This document shows, piece after piece, positions 16,901 to 25,377 of a stretch of DNA of 64,000 bases. The notes under the pieces were generated by a model. That model searched no databases, was not told where the DNA came from, and saw only the letters and a list, made by a program, of their open reading frames with translations. Source of the DNA: Planctomycetota bacterium. GTDB taxonomy: Bacteria; Planctomycetota; Planctomycetia; Pirellulales; Lacipirellulaceae. The position numbers were made by a program, and so were the translations under genes. The stretch covers positions 88,728 to 152,727 of the forward strand of contig JAADGV010000032.1 of assembly GCA_013152205.1 (NCBI GenBank), given 5' to 3'. Position 1 is the first letter of the stretch; every line of letters begins with the position of its first letter.

Positions 16901-17458
16901 CATCCGGTAGTGGCACAAGCCTTGCCCCAACTGCTGTCCGACGAGCAACAAGCCGCAGTTCAATCTCTGACGGCTGACTTGCCTGCCCTGTCGGAGCAGT
17001 TGCAAACAGTAATCGCCGCTCGCCTGCAAGGCTACCCCAAGGCGACACCTTCGCTCGAACGCGGCTTGGCGGCCTTTGAAAAGCATTGCTCGATATGCCA
17101 TCGAATTGGCAAAACGGGGGCACTCGTGGGGCCGCAACTAGACGGAATCGGCGATCGTGGCCTTCAGCGATTGCTCGAAGACATGCTCGACCCAAACCGC
17201 AATGTCGACTCGGCGTTTCGTACTTCGACGATTGTGATGGACTCGGGCAAGGTGTTAACAGGCCTATTCCGACGCAAGGAAGGGGCCGTCTTGGTGTTTG
17301 CAGGCAGCGATGGCAAAGAGTTTAATGTCGCCGAGGAAGAAATCGAAGAACGGATCGAATCACCCGTGTCGCTGATGCCCTCGGGCTTTACCGAGGCGAT
17401 CAATGAAGACATGTGCTACGACTTGCTGGCCTACTTGCTGGCCGAACGCGGGAAATGA
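13958..17458 (+). CDS. Exported propeller/HEAT/cytochrome c protein (PVC-type membrane-bound dehydrogenase family)
   Basis: A 1166-residue protein with a signal peptide (LLLSCCCWVLLSTWTFA). Residues about 45-400 are a beta-propeller of the type found in PVC-superfamily dehydrogenases, with FEIQLFAAEPQIAKPLNM, calcium-loop-like DTNNDGRAD and DTNGDGKAD, and NVMTCRIN. Residues about 420-1020 are alpha-helical HEAT-like repeats with a jelly-roll-like insertion near 720-850. The C-terminus has a c-type haem motif CSICH (about 1045) followed by VGPQLDGIGDRG and a distal VSLMPSGF that provides the Met ligand. It is probably periplasmic and oxidises a sugar, alcohol or similar substrate, passing electrons to the haem. 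The ATG has AGAGAAAG upstream. No operon partner. Confidence 0.88.
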   Translation: MSVLKLLLSCCCWVLLSTWTFAADDDGDADDTFASMVRPTPHLSPAEEQKSFTLPAGFEIQLFAAEPQIAKPLNMAFDDRGRLWITNTVEYPYAAPDDRPGRDSIRILEDTNNDGRADKITTFADGLNIPMGLLPYRDGVIVFSIPNIWHLRDTNGDGKADLRTKLYGPFGVDRDTHGLNNAFRRNYDGWIYACHGFNNHTTVQGTDGHVVKMHSGNTYRFRVDGSRIEQFSHGQVNPFGMAFDSRGDIFTADCHSKPIYQLLRDGYYPSFGRPHNGLGYVPPMMDHLHGSTAISGISVYEDDRFPEALRGTIFSGNVMTCRINHNSLVKHGSTYLAKEEDDFLISSDPWFRPVDIQLSPDGSLFVSDFYNRIIGHYEVPLEHEGRDRTSGRIWRIVKTGKTTPRQIDLTTLPSAELVQTLASPNQTQRFLAINRLVDYANDQTAEEVKQFFNQSVSPDGRSCALWVLERLKHLGDKTLAASASDPSSTLRTHAMKILAERSEWTPKQRAMVLHSLQDDDAFVRRAAADGLSLHPQADQVAVLVKMLREVDTADTHLRYVFQQALLNNLQSEQEFAVLADIKLSDSDRDRIAEVLLASPTADSASFLLPYVAKRTSRNERLSTFLQHISRYLPTGEIPQLVKLVRAKVDQDIDTQSELLLAIVNGQRQQGAPLGDAIRQWAVDLASELLDSVGLSGLGWVHLDDKDGNGAVPWGMRPLLSTDGRRDPLFIDSRTGGEQATGAYRSPSFSIPSQFLFYLAGHRGAPPNEPHELTRVELHDANTDEILACAFPPRHDTARKIEWQLAEVAGRNGYLKIVDGDSASGFAWLAVGRFVPLVVELPTADPALMSKRLEAAAQLATELHLASLKPQLGEVLRNVVSGSTDAQTVAKAIASLAKDSRLYALIPGLAASETSSELRRQIVETLASDDLQTVASVLSAVAKAVPSAVQQQMAEQLIQDRVGAAQLLQLVEAGQFSPRVLLHPVVAQALPQLLSDEQQAAVQSLTADLPALSEQLQTVIAARLQGYPKATPSLERGLAAFEKHCSICHRIGKTGALVGPQLDGIGDRGLQRLLEDMLDPNRNVDSAFRTSTIVMDSGKVLTGLFRRKEGAVLVFAGSDGKEFNVAEEEIEERIESPVSLMPSGFTEAINEDMCYDLLAYLLAERGK

Positions 17459-17580
17459 TTCCTTGGGAGGTCCGTTGTGTGGTCCCAAATCCGTTGGTAT
17501 TATAGGAACCTAAGACTTATTGAATTGAGTCTGTAGTTATCTCTGATCTTTCATAATCGCCCTCCGCCCTGCCCTCGCCC

Positions 17581-18636
17581 ATGCCCGCCTCTGAACAGGA
17601 AACACACCTCGAGAAGACAAAGATGTCTTTCTTCGATCATCTTGAGGAGTTGCGGACGGCGCTAATGAAGTCGATTCTGGCGCTGGTACTCGGCACCCTG
17701 GTGGGGTTGCTCCTAGGCTGGTCGGTGGTCGACTACATCCAAACCCCGTTGCGCGAAGCTTTGGTCAAGTTCTATCAAGGGCAAGCTCGCGAAGATATCG
17801 TTGCTCGCCTGAACCAGATGGAGTCCGAAGGCACCGATGTGCCCGAGGATATCGAGGGATACGCCAAGTCGTTGGCCGAAGATGGGATGGCACCCCAAGA
17901 CTTCTACTTCGACGCCGACGAGCTACGAAGGGCCTTGAAGCTGGAGTTACCCGCCAAGGAACCGGCGGAAGGCGTTGCTCCTCGCGAAACGATGATTCGC
18001 TTGCGAGGATTCAAACCACTAGAAGACGATCCGCGTCTGAACTTGATTAGCACGGCTGGGCATGAGCCGTTTATGGTGTACGTCAAGGCTTCGCTGGTCG
18101 TGGGAGCGATGATCGCAAGCCCTTTTATCTTCTTCTTCATCTGGGATTTCGTTGCAGCAGGGCTTTATAACAACGAGCGGAAGTACGTCTATCTGTTTCT
18201 GCCGATCAGTTTGGGGCTCTTCTTTGCCGGGGCGGCGTTGGCGTTTTTCTTGGTCTTCGATTTCGTTCTGGAGTTTCTATTCTGGTTTAACGACAAGATG
18301 GGCATCAACCCGACGCCGCGGATTAACGAGTGGATGAGCTTCGTGCTGATCTTGCCGCTAGGGTTCGGCGTGAGCTTCCAGTTGCCGTTGGTCATGCTGT
18401 TCTTGGAGCGGATCGGTATTTTCACGGTCGACGTTTATCTGAAAAAATGGCGAGTTGCCGTTTTGGTGATTGCCGTGCTCTCGATGTTCTTAACCCCTGC
18501 CGACCCGGGCAGCATGATGCTAATGGCGGTGCCGCTGGTGGTGCTATACTTCGGCGGCATCCTGATGTGTCATTTCATGCCTCGACCGACGAAGTCGACC
18601 GGAGATGGGCCGAAAGAAGACAAGTCGTCGGGCTAG
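17581..18636 (+). CDS. tatC: Twin-arginine translocase subunit TatC, with enlarged first periplasmic loop
   Basis: TatC binds twin-arginine signal peptides and recruits TatA to export folded proteins; DUF1501-type proteins in this window carry such signals. The 351-residue protein is long for the family (about 250). SFFDHLEELRTALMKSI near residue 15 is the diagnostic N-terminus, followed by TM1 (about 27-50). Residues about 55-155 are a long hydrophilic, charge-rich insert between TM1 and TM2, where most TatC proteins have a loop of 30-50 residues. TM2 starts near SLVVGAMIASPFIF, and five further helices follow (AGLYNNERKY loop, then PISLGLFF, SFVLILPLGFG, AVLVIAVLSMFLTPAD, MAVPLVVLYFGGIL). 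Start could also be M15. No tatA is nearby. Confidence 0.92.
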   Translation: MPASEQETHLEKTKMSFFDHLEELRTALMKSILALVLGTLVGLLLGWSVVDYIQTPLREALVKFYQGQAREDIVARLNQMESEGTDVPEDIEGYAKSLAEDGMAPQDFYFDADELRRALKLELPAKEPAEGVAPRETMIRLRGFKPLEDDPRLNLISTAGHEPFMVYVKASLVVGAMIASPFIFFFIWDFVAAGLYNNERKYVYLFLPISLGLFFAGAALAFFLVFDFVLEFLFWFNDKMGINPTPRINEWMSFVLILPLGFGVSFQLPLVMLFLERIGIFTVDVYLKKWRVAVLVIAVLSMFLTPADPGSMMLMAVPLVVLYFGGILMCHFMPRPTKSTGDGPKEDKSSG

Positions 18637-18731
18637 TCAGGCGACCGGCAGATAGAAATTTGCCAGCCTTCGCTCGGTGGTAAAATCAGCACGTCGAGTT
18701 TAGGTTGGTAAATTCTCATCTGCTGATCGTC

Positions 18732-20483
18732 TTACATCGCTTTTTCCAGACTATCGGGCTCAGTACTAGTGCGCCCAGAAATCTTGTCGAAGTTGTTTAT
18801 CTGAACGACGAAGATCGTGATACCGGCGACCAAGTAGCCGACGGTTCCACACACATAAGCAACGTAGAACGGAACGCTCTGTGAAGAAAAGTCACTGAGA
18901 GAATTTTCAGAAAATCCATAGGCAGGAAATCCCAACAAAAACGGAAGACAAGGTGCTAAGAGCAATGCCTCGCTTCCATCATTGCCGCCGCCGTTCATCA
19001 TGACGGTACAGCAGCAGAATAAATAACCTCCGCCACAGAAGAAAAGCGTAGCCAGGGTGGCGCCCATCGCTCGCATGGTAGTGAGTGAACGGAGCGAGTA
19101 GAGCAGGCCCAGACTCACCGCGAACCAAACGGTAATCAACAGAGTCATCAGTGCCGTTAGCGCCGCAAGGACGAACAGAGGCTCTAAAAAAATGCCCAAC
19201 AACCAAGCAAGCGTCAACATAGCAAGAGGCCAGCGCAGGGCGTAGAGGCAACCACAGGCTTTCCCCCAGAGGATTTCTTTGCCGGTCATCGGAGTCGCTA
19301 ACAGTGCCAACCAGCAGTCGCTTTCTTTTTCGCTGGTGATGCTGCCTGCCGCTTTGGTGGCGAGCAGAACGAGAATACCCGAGCCTAATAGCGCTGACAT
19401 TGAAATGAGACTGGCTAAGTAGTCGCTGCGGGAAGACGCCGCGTTTCCATTGAAAACTTCATAGAGAAAAGGAAGGACGATGCCGATAAAAACCACTCCG
19501 AATAGTAACATCTTCGCAATACGGCCGACGATGCCTTCCTGCGCGCCTGCACTACGCGAAAAAACTTCTTTCCAAATCATGGGCGAGTTGCCGAGTGGGC
19601 GCCGCCAGCGGGGCAGTTCAAAGGAGCGAAATCGTGGCCTGCTTTTCTTCACGCCACGGGTTGCCTCTCTGAGATGTACGCGCCGGACGGCGGCGATGGC
19701 TAACAGGGTTGCTAGAAACGAAAGCAGTAGTTGGAGTGCGACGGCTTCGAATAACAGGGGCAAGTCGATTCCCCTCATCAAGGCAGTGCCCAAGATATAG
19801 GCCGGATTGACCATATGCAGGGTATCGAGAATCGGCATCGCCACCGAGTGCCAAACGTTGGTGCCAGAAAACCACCTTACCCCGATGCTCTGGATAAACC
19901 CGGGCAAGATTAAGAAGACAGCCAGCAGGGTGTAGACGCGAGTCGTGGCATCGCGGGTGCGCGGAGACCAGACTGAGACGCAAACGCTGATCGTCGTGAG
20001 CATGACAGCCGTACTGCCTGCGAGCAAAAATGTGCCAAGCAACAGCTCGGTGGAAATGCCACCCAACATGCGAAAAATAAACAGAACCGGCAGGCCGACC
20101 AAGATGAACTGGCCGAGTAGACAAAGTCGGGCGATGATTTTCCCAAGAACGATTTCGTGGTTGGCGAGATCGGTGGCAAAGAGGTATTCGATCGTGCGGC
20201 GTTCTCGCTCTGAGGCGATGGTGCCGACCGCCATGGCGGGGCCGATGGCCAGAATCGAAAAGATTTGCAACCAACTGAAACTCATAAACAAAGCGGTAGC
20301 AATTTTCTGCCCCGTTTGAATCGACATTTTTTCTTGCTCGTTACCGGCAAACGTTCTCGTTTGCGAATAGGCTCCCCAGAGTACCAGGAGCATCAACATG
20401 CCGTAGACGACTCGCAACAGAAAGTAGCGGCGACGGCGAGCAAGCGTAACGAGTTCGACGCGAAAGATCGGACCTAGCAGCAT
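18732..20483 (-). CDS. ABC-2 type transporter permease
   Basis: A 583-residue integral membrane protein with about 12 predicted helices in two sets of six, the layout of an ABC-2 permease with a duplicated module. The first residues (FRVELVTLARRRRYFLLRVVYGMLMLLVLWG) are the coupling-helix region before TM1. Motifs such as ASERERRTIEYLFATDLANHEIVLGK and TSEKESDCWLALLATPMTGKEILWGK, one in each half, match the conserved 'TSERERGTLE.L..TPI...E.l.GK' segment of the gliding/NosY-like permeases. The ATPase partner is not adjacent. Substrate unknown; export of a polymer or lipid is typical for the class. Confidence 0.88.
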   Translation of the reverse strand: MLLGPIFRVELVTLARRRRYFLLRVVYGMLMLLVLWGAYSQTRTFAGNEQEKMSIQTGQKIATALFMSFSWLQIFSILAIGPAMAVGTIASERERRTIEYLFATDLANHEIVLGKIIARLCLLGQFILVGLPVLFIFRMLGGISTELLLGTFLLAGSTAVMLTTISVCVSVWSPRTRDATTRVYTLLAVFLILPGFIQSIGVRWFSGTNVWHSVAMPILDTLHMVNPAYILGTALMRGIDLPLLFEAVALQLLLSFLATLLAIAAVRRVHLREATRGVKKSRPRFRSFELPRWRRPLGNSPMIWKEVFSRSAGAQEGIVGRIAKMLLFGVVFIGIVLPFLYEVFNGNAASSRSDYLASLISMSALLGSGILVLLATKAAGSITSEKESDCWLALLATPMTGKEILWGKACGCLYALRWPLAMLTLAWLLGIFLEPLFVLAALTALMTLLITVWFAVSLGLLYSLRSLTTMRAMGATLATLFFCGGGYLFCCCTVMMNGGGNDGSEALLLAPCLPFLLGFPAYGFSENSLSDFSSQSVPFYVAYVCGTVGYLVAGITIFVVQINNFDKISGRTSTEPDSLEKAM

Positions 20484-20651
20484 AACACCCCCGGAAATCC
20501 ACCCACTAGAAGAGAGGCGTCATCCTAACGGGTAGAAGGTTAATTCTCTAGCGCAATCCGGGGAGGGGATGTTTGATTTATGATGTTTGATTGTTGATCT
20601 TTTCCGAGAGTTGGGGCGTGAACCGACTCTAGGTTGCGAATGGCCCGGCTT

Positions 20652-21611
20652 TCAGATTTGAAACTGTGTTTCGGGACACAGGTCGTCTGGTTCTTCGCTC
20701 TGCATTTTGAGTTTGGGTTTCTCTAGTACGACGGTCACATGAGGGTCGATGCTACGAGTTACCCAGACGCTGGAACCGATGACCGAGTCGTGGCCAATAA
20801 CCGTTCGACCGCCAAGCACGGTGGCGTTGGCGTAGACGACCACGCGATCTTCGATGGTAGGATGCCGTTTTTGGCCACGGACGAGCTGGCCCTTGCCGTC
20901 GGTGCGGAAGCTGAGCGCACCGAGCGTCACGCCCTGATAAATCTTGACATTAGCCCCGATCTCGCAAGTCTCGCCGATAACGACACCCGTTCCATGGTCG
21001 ATGAAAAAGTAGGGGCCGATCGAGGCGCCGGGATGAATGTCGATTCCCGTCTTGCTATGAGCCCATTCGCTCATCATGCGAGGAATGAACGGGATCTGTA
21101 ATTGGTTCAAAAGGTGGGCAAGCCGGTAGACAGTGATCGCTTCGAGACCCGGATAGCAAAAGATCACCTCGTCGAGGTTTTTGCATGCTGGATCGCCATC
21201 AAAAGCCGCCTGGACATCGGTGGCAAGCACCTTACGGAGATCAGAAAGCTGGTCGAGGAATTGTAGCGTCTTGGCTTGGCCAAGTGCTTCGAAGTCGTGG
21301 TCGGAATCGCAGTCGCTCGTGGCGCCGGCTTCGTGCCGCAATGCGCGGCCAATTTGGGTTGTTAGCCGATCGTGCAAGCGATCGATGAGATCGCCAACGT
21401 AGTAGCTGATGTTGCCGCGATGGAGGCCTTCGCGTCGGCGATAGCCGGGATAAAGAATCTCGGTGAGATCGTGGACCGAGGCAACAATCTCGTCGTAACT
21501 CGGCAACGGGCAATGATCGAGATGGTTGATTGTGCCCAGGTCGTCGTAGGTTTGGACAATGCGTTCGGTGATTTCGGGTAGCTGATCTTTGAGTCGAAAA
21601 TCGGATGCCAT
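20652..21611 (-). CDS. cysE: Serine O-acetyltransferase
   Basis: CysE transfers an acetyl group from acetyl-CoA to L-serine, the committed step of cysteine synthesis. The 319-residue protein is read from the ATG at 21611 ([14 protein letters not shown]); an in-frame start 15 bases upstream is possible. The N-terminal helical domain (about 1-165) precedes a left-handed parallel beta-helix of hexapeptide repeats with [22 protein letters not shown], where the catalytic His/Asp sit. It ends in a helical tail ([11 protein letters not shown]). It matches the EpsC/Bacillus-type long form. It stands alone, with a 438-base gap upstream. No cysK is nearby. Confidence 0.93.
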   Translation of the reverse strand: MASDFRLKDQLPEITERIVQTYDDLGTINHLDHCPLPSYDEIVASVHDLTEILYPGYRRREGLHRGNISYYVGDLIDRLHDRLTTQIGRALRHEAGATSDCDSDHDFEALGQAKTLQFLDQLSDLRKVLATDVQAAFDGDPACKNLDEVIFCYPGLEAITVYRLAHLLNQLQIPFIPRMMSEWAHSKTGIDIHPGASIGPYFFIDHGTGVVIGETCEIGANVKIYQGVTLGALSFRTDGKGQLVRGQKRHPTIEDRVVVYANATVLGGRTVIGHDSVIGSSVWVTRSIDPHVTVVLEKPKLKMQSEEPDDLCPETQFQI

Positions 21612-21626
21612 GGTATTTGCTCCCAA

Positions 21627-22064
21627 CGCGATCTAAAGGAGGAGATTCGCGTCTAGCTGCTTGGGACGAATCTGGGAGAGACACGCCAGCGAAGGCGCAC
21701 AGGGGGCGAGAGGGTCCGGCTCAGGCCGGACAGGTACAGAGACAACAGTCTCGGAGGGGGCTGTTCATTTGACTTGGCAATCCTTCGTTGAATATCCCAG
21801 CTTCTACCAAGCCGACACCGCTTAGCACTGAAGGTTCACTCGGCAGGCTGAATAGACTGAGTTTAACTATTTTACCAGCAGCCGGTATCACCCATAAGGT
21901 GCCAGCACTCTTTTCTCGGCGGTTAGAGCGACCTAAATCGGCTCAAAACAGCGTTATGGCGGGGATTCTTGCCGTATGTGGCCGAAACTCCACCATTTGT
22001 AAGGTACTCTTCAGATGGACATCAACACGAGCGATTCGAGAGTCCCGCACGTGGAGAAATCACC
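21627..22064. other. 438-base divergent gap
   Basis: This gap separates cysE (minus strand) from the small membrane protein (plus). It contains a short hairpin GTCCGGC-TCAG-GCCGGAC (21714-21731). I see no further gene. The end has a good ribosome-binding site for the gene at 22065 (GGAGAAATCACC). Confidence 0.5.
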
Positions 22065-22457
22065 ATGGTCCAACTATTGCTCAATTTCGACCCGAGCTTG
22101 AAGCTGATGTTGATCGGCCCGATCGCTATCGCCCTGGCAGCATGGGCATTGCGGCTGGCCTGCTCGTTCTCGTCGATTACGCCGCCCCCATTTCTTCAAG
22201 CCGTGCTGTCGATGGTGGCCATTATTGCAGCGCAGTTGGTGGTGCGGGTCTATCTTGAATTGAACCAAGTGCCGCCGGGGTTAGGACGAGTCGTCATTGC
22301 GCCGCTCATTACCTCAGCCGCGATGATCGGCATCTGTGTGCCGACCGGGCCGATGGCAGCCATCTCGGTCGCTATTTTTCACGCAGGGATTTGCTTCCTG
22401 CTGTTCATGGGATTGGCAGCGGTTGGCGATACGCTGATTACGCCGCTGTTTGGGTAG
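22065..22457 (+). CDS. Small membrane protein with four helices
   Basis: A 130-residue protein from the ATG at 22065, preceded by GTGGAG at a good distance; the frame extends 32 codons upstream without conservation. Four predicted membrane helices lie near residues 10-27, 37-53, 65-88 and 91-115. Little polar sequence connects them (ELNQVPPGLGR is the only longer loop). I do not recognise the family, but small four-helix proteins with a short GLGR loop occur widely in planctomycetes. It ends 40 bases before the convergent OmpA-like gene. Confidence 0.75.
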   Translation: MVQLLLNFDPSLKLMLIGPIAIALAAWALRLACSFSSITPPPFLQAVLSMVAIIAAQLVVRVYLELNQVPPGLGRVVIAPLITSAAMIGICVPTGPMAAISVAIFHAGICFLLFMGLAAVGDTLITPLFG

Positions 22458-22497
22458 GCTGATGCTATGTCGCGACGGAACTGCACCGAAATCCGCA

Positions 22498-23322
22498 CTA
22501 GCGGCTGGCGATTCGTTCGGGGTAGACGACGAATTCGATACGCCGGTTTCTGGCCTTCCCCGCGTCTGTGGCATTTGAGACCACGGGATGGTTTTCACCA
22601 TGGCCGATGACAAATAGTTGCTGGGCAGGCATCACATTACGCTTTATCAACGTATTGTAAGTGGCTAGTGCCTGGGCGACTGAGAGATGATGATTGCTGG
22701 GAAACTGTTGCGAGTGAGTGGGTTTGTCGTCCGTGTGGCCTTCGATACCGATAATGTTGTTGGGGAAATTGCGTCGCAGGTCTGCTGCGACACTGAGAAT
22801 CAATTGCTCGCCACCCTCTTTGGGATAGGGGCTGCCGGGCATGAAAATCTGATCTCCGGCAAGCTCGACCCGAACGACGTCTCCATCTTGCCGCACGGTG
22901 GCGCCGGGAATGTCGCTAATGGTAAGATTCTTCAGCAAACTGTTATTGGCGCGAATTTCGGCCCCCGCTCGCTGCTGAACGGAAGCGACCAAAGCCGACG
23001 TTTTGGTGCGAAGTTGACTGTTGTCGTCACGCATCGCCAATAGCTGGCCGGTCGTTGTTTTTAACTGATCACGGGTGGCCGAGACTTCGTCAGTAAGCAA
23101 CTGAACCTGCTGCCGCGATTGAGCCAAGAGCGACTCCAGCTCTTGATTGTTGGTATCGAGCGATTGAGCGCGGTTCTGATACTCTTGGCTTTGCTGGGCA
23201 ACCAATTGCATCTGCTGCTGCATTGCCACGGTTGCTTGTTTGTTCGGCGATTTTACAAGCCGACCACAGCCGCTGGTCGCGGTGAGCAAAATGAGTCCGA
23301 TTGATATCGTCAGGCGAGACAC
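22498..23322 (-). CDS. OmpA-family lipoprotein with coiled coil
   Basis: A 274-residue protein that begins at a GTG (MSRLTISIGLILLTATSGCG); the lipobox is TSGC, so it is lipid-anchored. Residues about 30-120 form a glutamine-rich coiled coil. Residues about 155-265 are an OmpA/MotB peptidoglycan-binding domain with IIGIEGHTDDKPTHSQQFPSN and the second motif IGHGENHPVVSNATDAGKARNRRIEF, including the conserved Asp/Arg that bind diaminopimelic acid in other bacteria. It probably links an envelope membrane to the cell wall. This fits a planctomycete, where OmpA-like proteins are common. It stands alone. Confidence 0.9.
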   Translation of the reverse strand: MSRLTISIGLILLTATSGCGRLVKSPNKQATVAMQQQMQLVAQQSQEYQNRAQSLDTNNQELESLLAQSRQQVQLLTDEVSATRDQLKTTTGQLLAMRDDNSQLRTKTSALVASVQQRAGAEIRANNSLLKNLTISDIPGATVRQDGDVVRVELAGDQIFMPGSPYPKEGGEQLILSVAADLRRNFPNNIIGIEGHTDDKPTHSQQFPSNHHLSVAQALATYNTLIKRNVMPAQQLFVIGHGENHPVVSNATDAGKARNRRIEFVVYPERIASR

Positions 23323-23445
23323 TTCGGTCGTTCCGTCAAATAAGAATTTAGTCGGGAAATTGTTTCTGGCGTCGAGAGACAGCAGAGAGCCGCCTCTTGA
23401 TCGGGCAGGAACGGTAACAAGCTACTAAAAGGCGGGCAAGGTCAG

Positions 23446-23955
23446 CTATGAAGTGACGGTGCTAGCACCGGGTGGTGTTTGAATATCTGGATACCGACCA
23501 TAGAACCGTTTGATGAAGTTGCGGTGCCAGCGTTGCCGTTTATGGGGCTGCCAGCCATGGCGAGCTAGCAAACGGTCGGAGAGACGCGAATTCGAGGCGT
23601 CGCAGAGAAGGGCATCCGTCTGTTTGAGCTGGGCAATGGCGTCGAGCGTAGTCATCGCGGCACAAACGGTCGCATAGGGCGTGTGAGCGGTTGTCACCAC
23701 GTACTTGAGGGCGAGAAAGTTGCGATGGCGCCAAGGCTGGTTGTAGTAAAGCAGACAACGGTCGGATTGGCCGCGGGCGTGGTAGTTGGAGCCTACGGGC
23801 CAAATTTCGGGCCAAGCGAGCCATTTCGGCCAAGGGCGAAAGTGGATGGCCGTGAGCATGCCCGCTGAAGTTTCAATCACTCCATAGCGATGGTCGCAGA
23901 TCTGCTGCTCTGCTTCGCCCCACTGCCGGACGGTGTGCCAAAGGGATCGGGCCAT
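23446..23955 (-). CDS. Hypothetical protein, possibly GNAT-like
   Basis: The protein has 169 residues from the ATG at 23955, which has AGGATCC upstream and lies 24 bases after the stop of the prepilin peptidase; an in-frame start at 24021 would overlap that gene. The C-terminal part (ALLCDASNSRLSDRLLARHGWQPHKRQRWHRNFIKRFYG) has the layout of the last helix and strand of GNAT acetyltransferases, in which a residue pair precedes a G-W strand. The N-terminal half is a strand-rich region with VIETSAGMLTAIHF. The acetyl-CoA-binding Q/RxxGxG/A loop is not clear, so activity is uncertain. The context suggests co-transcription with the aro-pilD run. Confidence 0.7.
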   Translation of the reverse strand: MARSLWHTVRQWGEAEQQICDHRYGVIETSAGMLTAIHFRPWPKWLAWPEIWPVGSNYHARGQSDRCLLYYNQPWRHRNFLALKYVVTTAHTPYATVCAAMTTLDAIAQLKQTDALLCDASNSRLSDRLLARHGWQPHKRQRWHRNFIKRFYGRYPDIQTPPGASTVTS

Positions 23956-23978
23956 TATCGAGGATCCTACATCAACGA

Positions 23979-25340
23979 TTATTTCGGTGGAGGAAACAGG
24001 CGGACTTTGATCATTTGCCAAATCGCTAACATGATGCCTAGCAGGGCAAAGCTAGCGATAAGCACCGCCGCAATTAGCCAGCCGTGCAGAAAAACGTCTT
24101 GGATTCTTACCGACCAGAAATCGGGCCAGCGGATTGCCACCACCAAGGCCCCTAGGCAAAGGAATGGGCCGTAGGGAATAACATCGTCGCGGCGTAATAG
24201 CAGTTGAAAGATGCCCACAACAAGCCCGGCAAATGGAGCAACAAAAAAGATGATGACGCCAGCCTGCCAGCCGAGGAAGGTGCCGACCATCATCATGAGA
24301 GTCACATCGCCGAACCCCATCGCTTCACGTTTTAATGCAGCCGTGCCGACAATTCGCACGATCCAGATCATGCCTCCGCTGACAGCCATGCCTACAAGGG
24401 CGGTTAGTAACCCCATCCAGGCAGGCCCGCCCCACCACCAGACACCGGCAACCGCAAGGCTGCCTAGCCAGGCGATGACGGCAAGCGGTGGGCGGGTGAG
24501 TTCTCTGACGACTCGCCGAGCAATGAGGCTGAGTGCTCGGCAGGTGCCGTGGCGGCCTCGCCAAATGCGTGGGGTGAGCGCGAAGCACCATAACCACCAA
24601 CAGGCTTGACCAATGAGTAGCGAACCCCATCGCGGAGCGCCATCCAAGTTGGATGGCCAATCGTTGGGAGTGGCTAAAGTGGTCGGCTCGGCATAAATTG
24701 GAACGTTGCCAAATTCAAGCGGTAGCACGACGGTTTCGCCGAGGATTGGTGCAACGGTTGGCACTCCGACATGCGGAAGTAGGCTAATCGGCAACAGTGT
24801 GGCCAGCAGCAAACCAAACAGGGTGCCCGGGACGGTGATTTCGTCGGGGATGATTTTTTCGTCGATATCAATAAAGCTTGCCGCCGCCATCAGGGTAATC
24901 AACACGACATGGTTGAAGAAGGTGGCGTGGGGCATCCAGTCGGAAACGACCGGTGCCGCGACACCAACCGGCATACTGCCCGTTGCTAATTTCAGCAGTT
25001 CCACAAGCTGCTGATGGACGAGCCATTGTTGGTCGACTTCCCACCAGTAGAGCCAAGCCAGTCCGGCACCCATGGCGAGTTCGATTGCAAGCGGCCGAAT
25101 CCAGAAACCTCGGCCATGCAAGGAATGTTCGCGTCGCAGTCCGCCCCACCCTAGCACGGGAATACGATCGGTACGTTTTCGGGATGGTGCGCCCTCAGGA
25201 CGCGGGCCCCAAGGCGAAATCTCTCGGGGATACCAGGCGAGCCGATAAATGGCCCAGTTCACCAGCGCCCCCAATACCAGTCCGATCAGAAAGACCATGA
25301 GCAGGCGCATCGGCAGCGGTAACGCAAACAACTGGAGCAT
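23979..25340 (-). CDS. Prepilin peptidase, A24 family
   Basis: This aspartic membrane protease cleaves the leader of type IV pilin-like proteins (type II secretion or pili). The 453-residue protein is larger than PilD (about 290). The catalytic aspartates are in AASFIDIDEKIIPDEITVP (about residue 160) and in MGFGDVTLMMMVG (GxGD, about residue 370). The N-terminal methyltransferase-like part lacks the CxxC zinc pair seen in PilD, so this may be a peptidase only. Between the two catalytic segments is a long insert of about 130 residues with extra helices (WPSNLDGAPRWGSL...). Eight or more predicted membrane helices surround these. The neighbour upstream is aroK, 37 bases away. Confidence 0.87.
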   Translation of the reverse strand: MLQLFALPLPMRLLMVFLIGLVLGALVNWAIYRLAWYPREISPWGPRPEGAPSRKRTDRIPVLGWGGLRREHSLHGRGFWIRPLAIELAMGAGLAWLYWWEVDQQWLVHQQLVELLKLATGSMPVGVAAPVVSDWMPHATFFNHVVLITLMAAASFIDIDEKIIPDEITVPGTLFGLLLATLLPISLLPHVGVPTVAPILGETVVLPLEFGNVPIYAEPTTLATPNDWPSNLDGAPRWGSLLIGQACWWLWCFALTPRIWRGRHGTCRALSLIARRVVRELTRPPLAVIAWLGSLAVAGVWWWGGPAWMGLLTALVGMAVSGGMIWIVRIVGTAALKREAMGFGDVTLMMMVGTFLGWQAGVIIFFVAPFAGLVVGIFQLLLRRDDVIPYGPFLCLGALVVAIRWPDFWSVRIQDVFLHGWLIAAVLIASFALLGIMLAIWQMIKVRLFPPPK

Positions 25341-25377
25341 GACAGGTCGCTAACAGGACGTGGTAGGTGGCGAGGGC

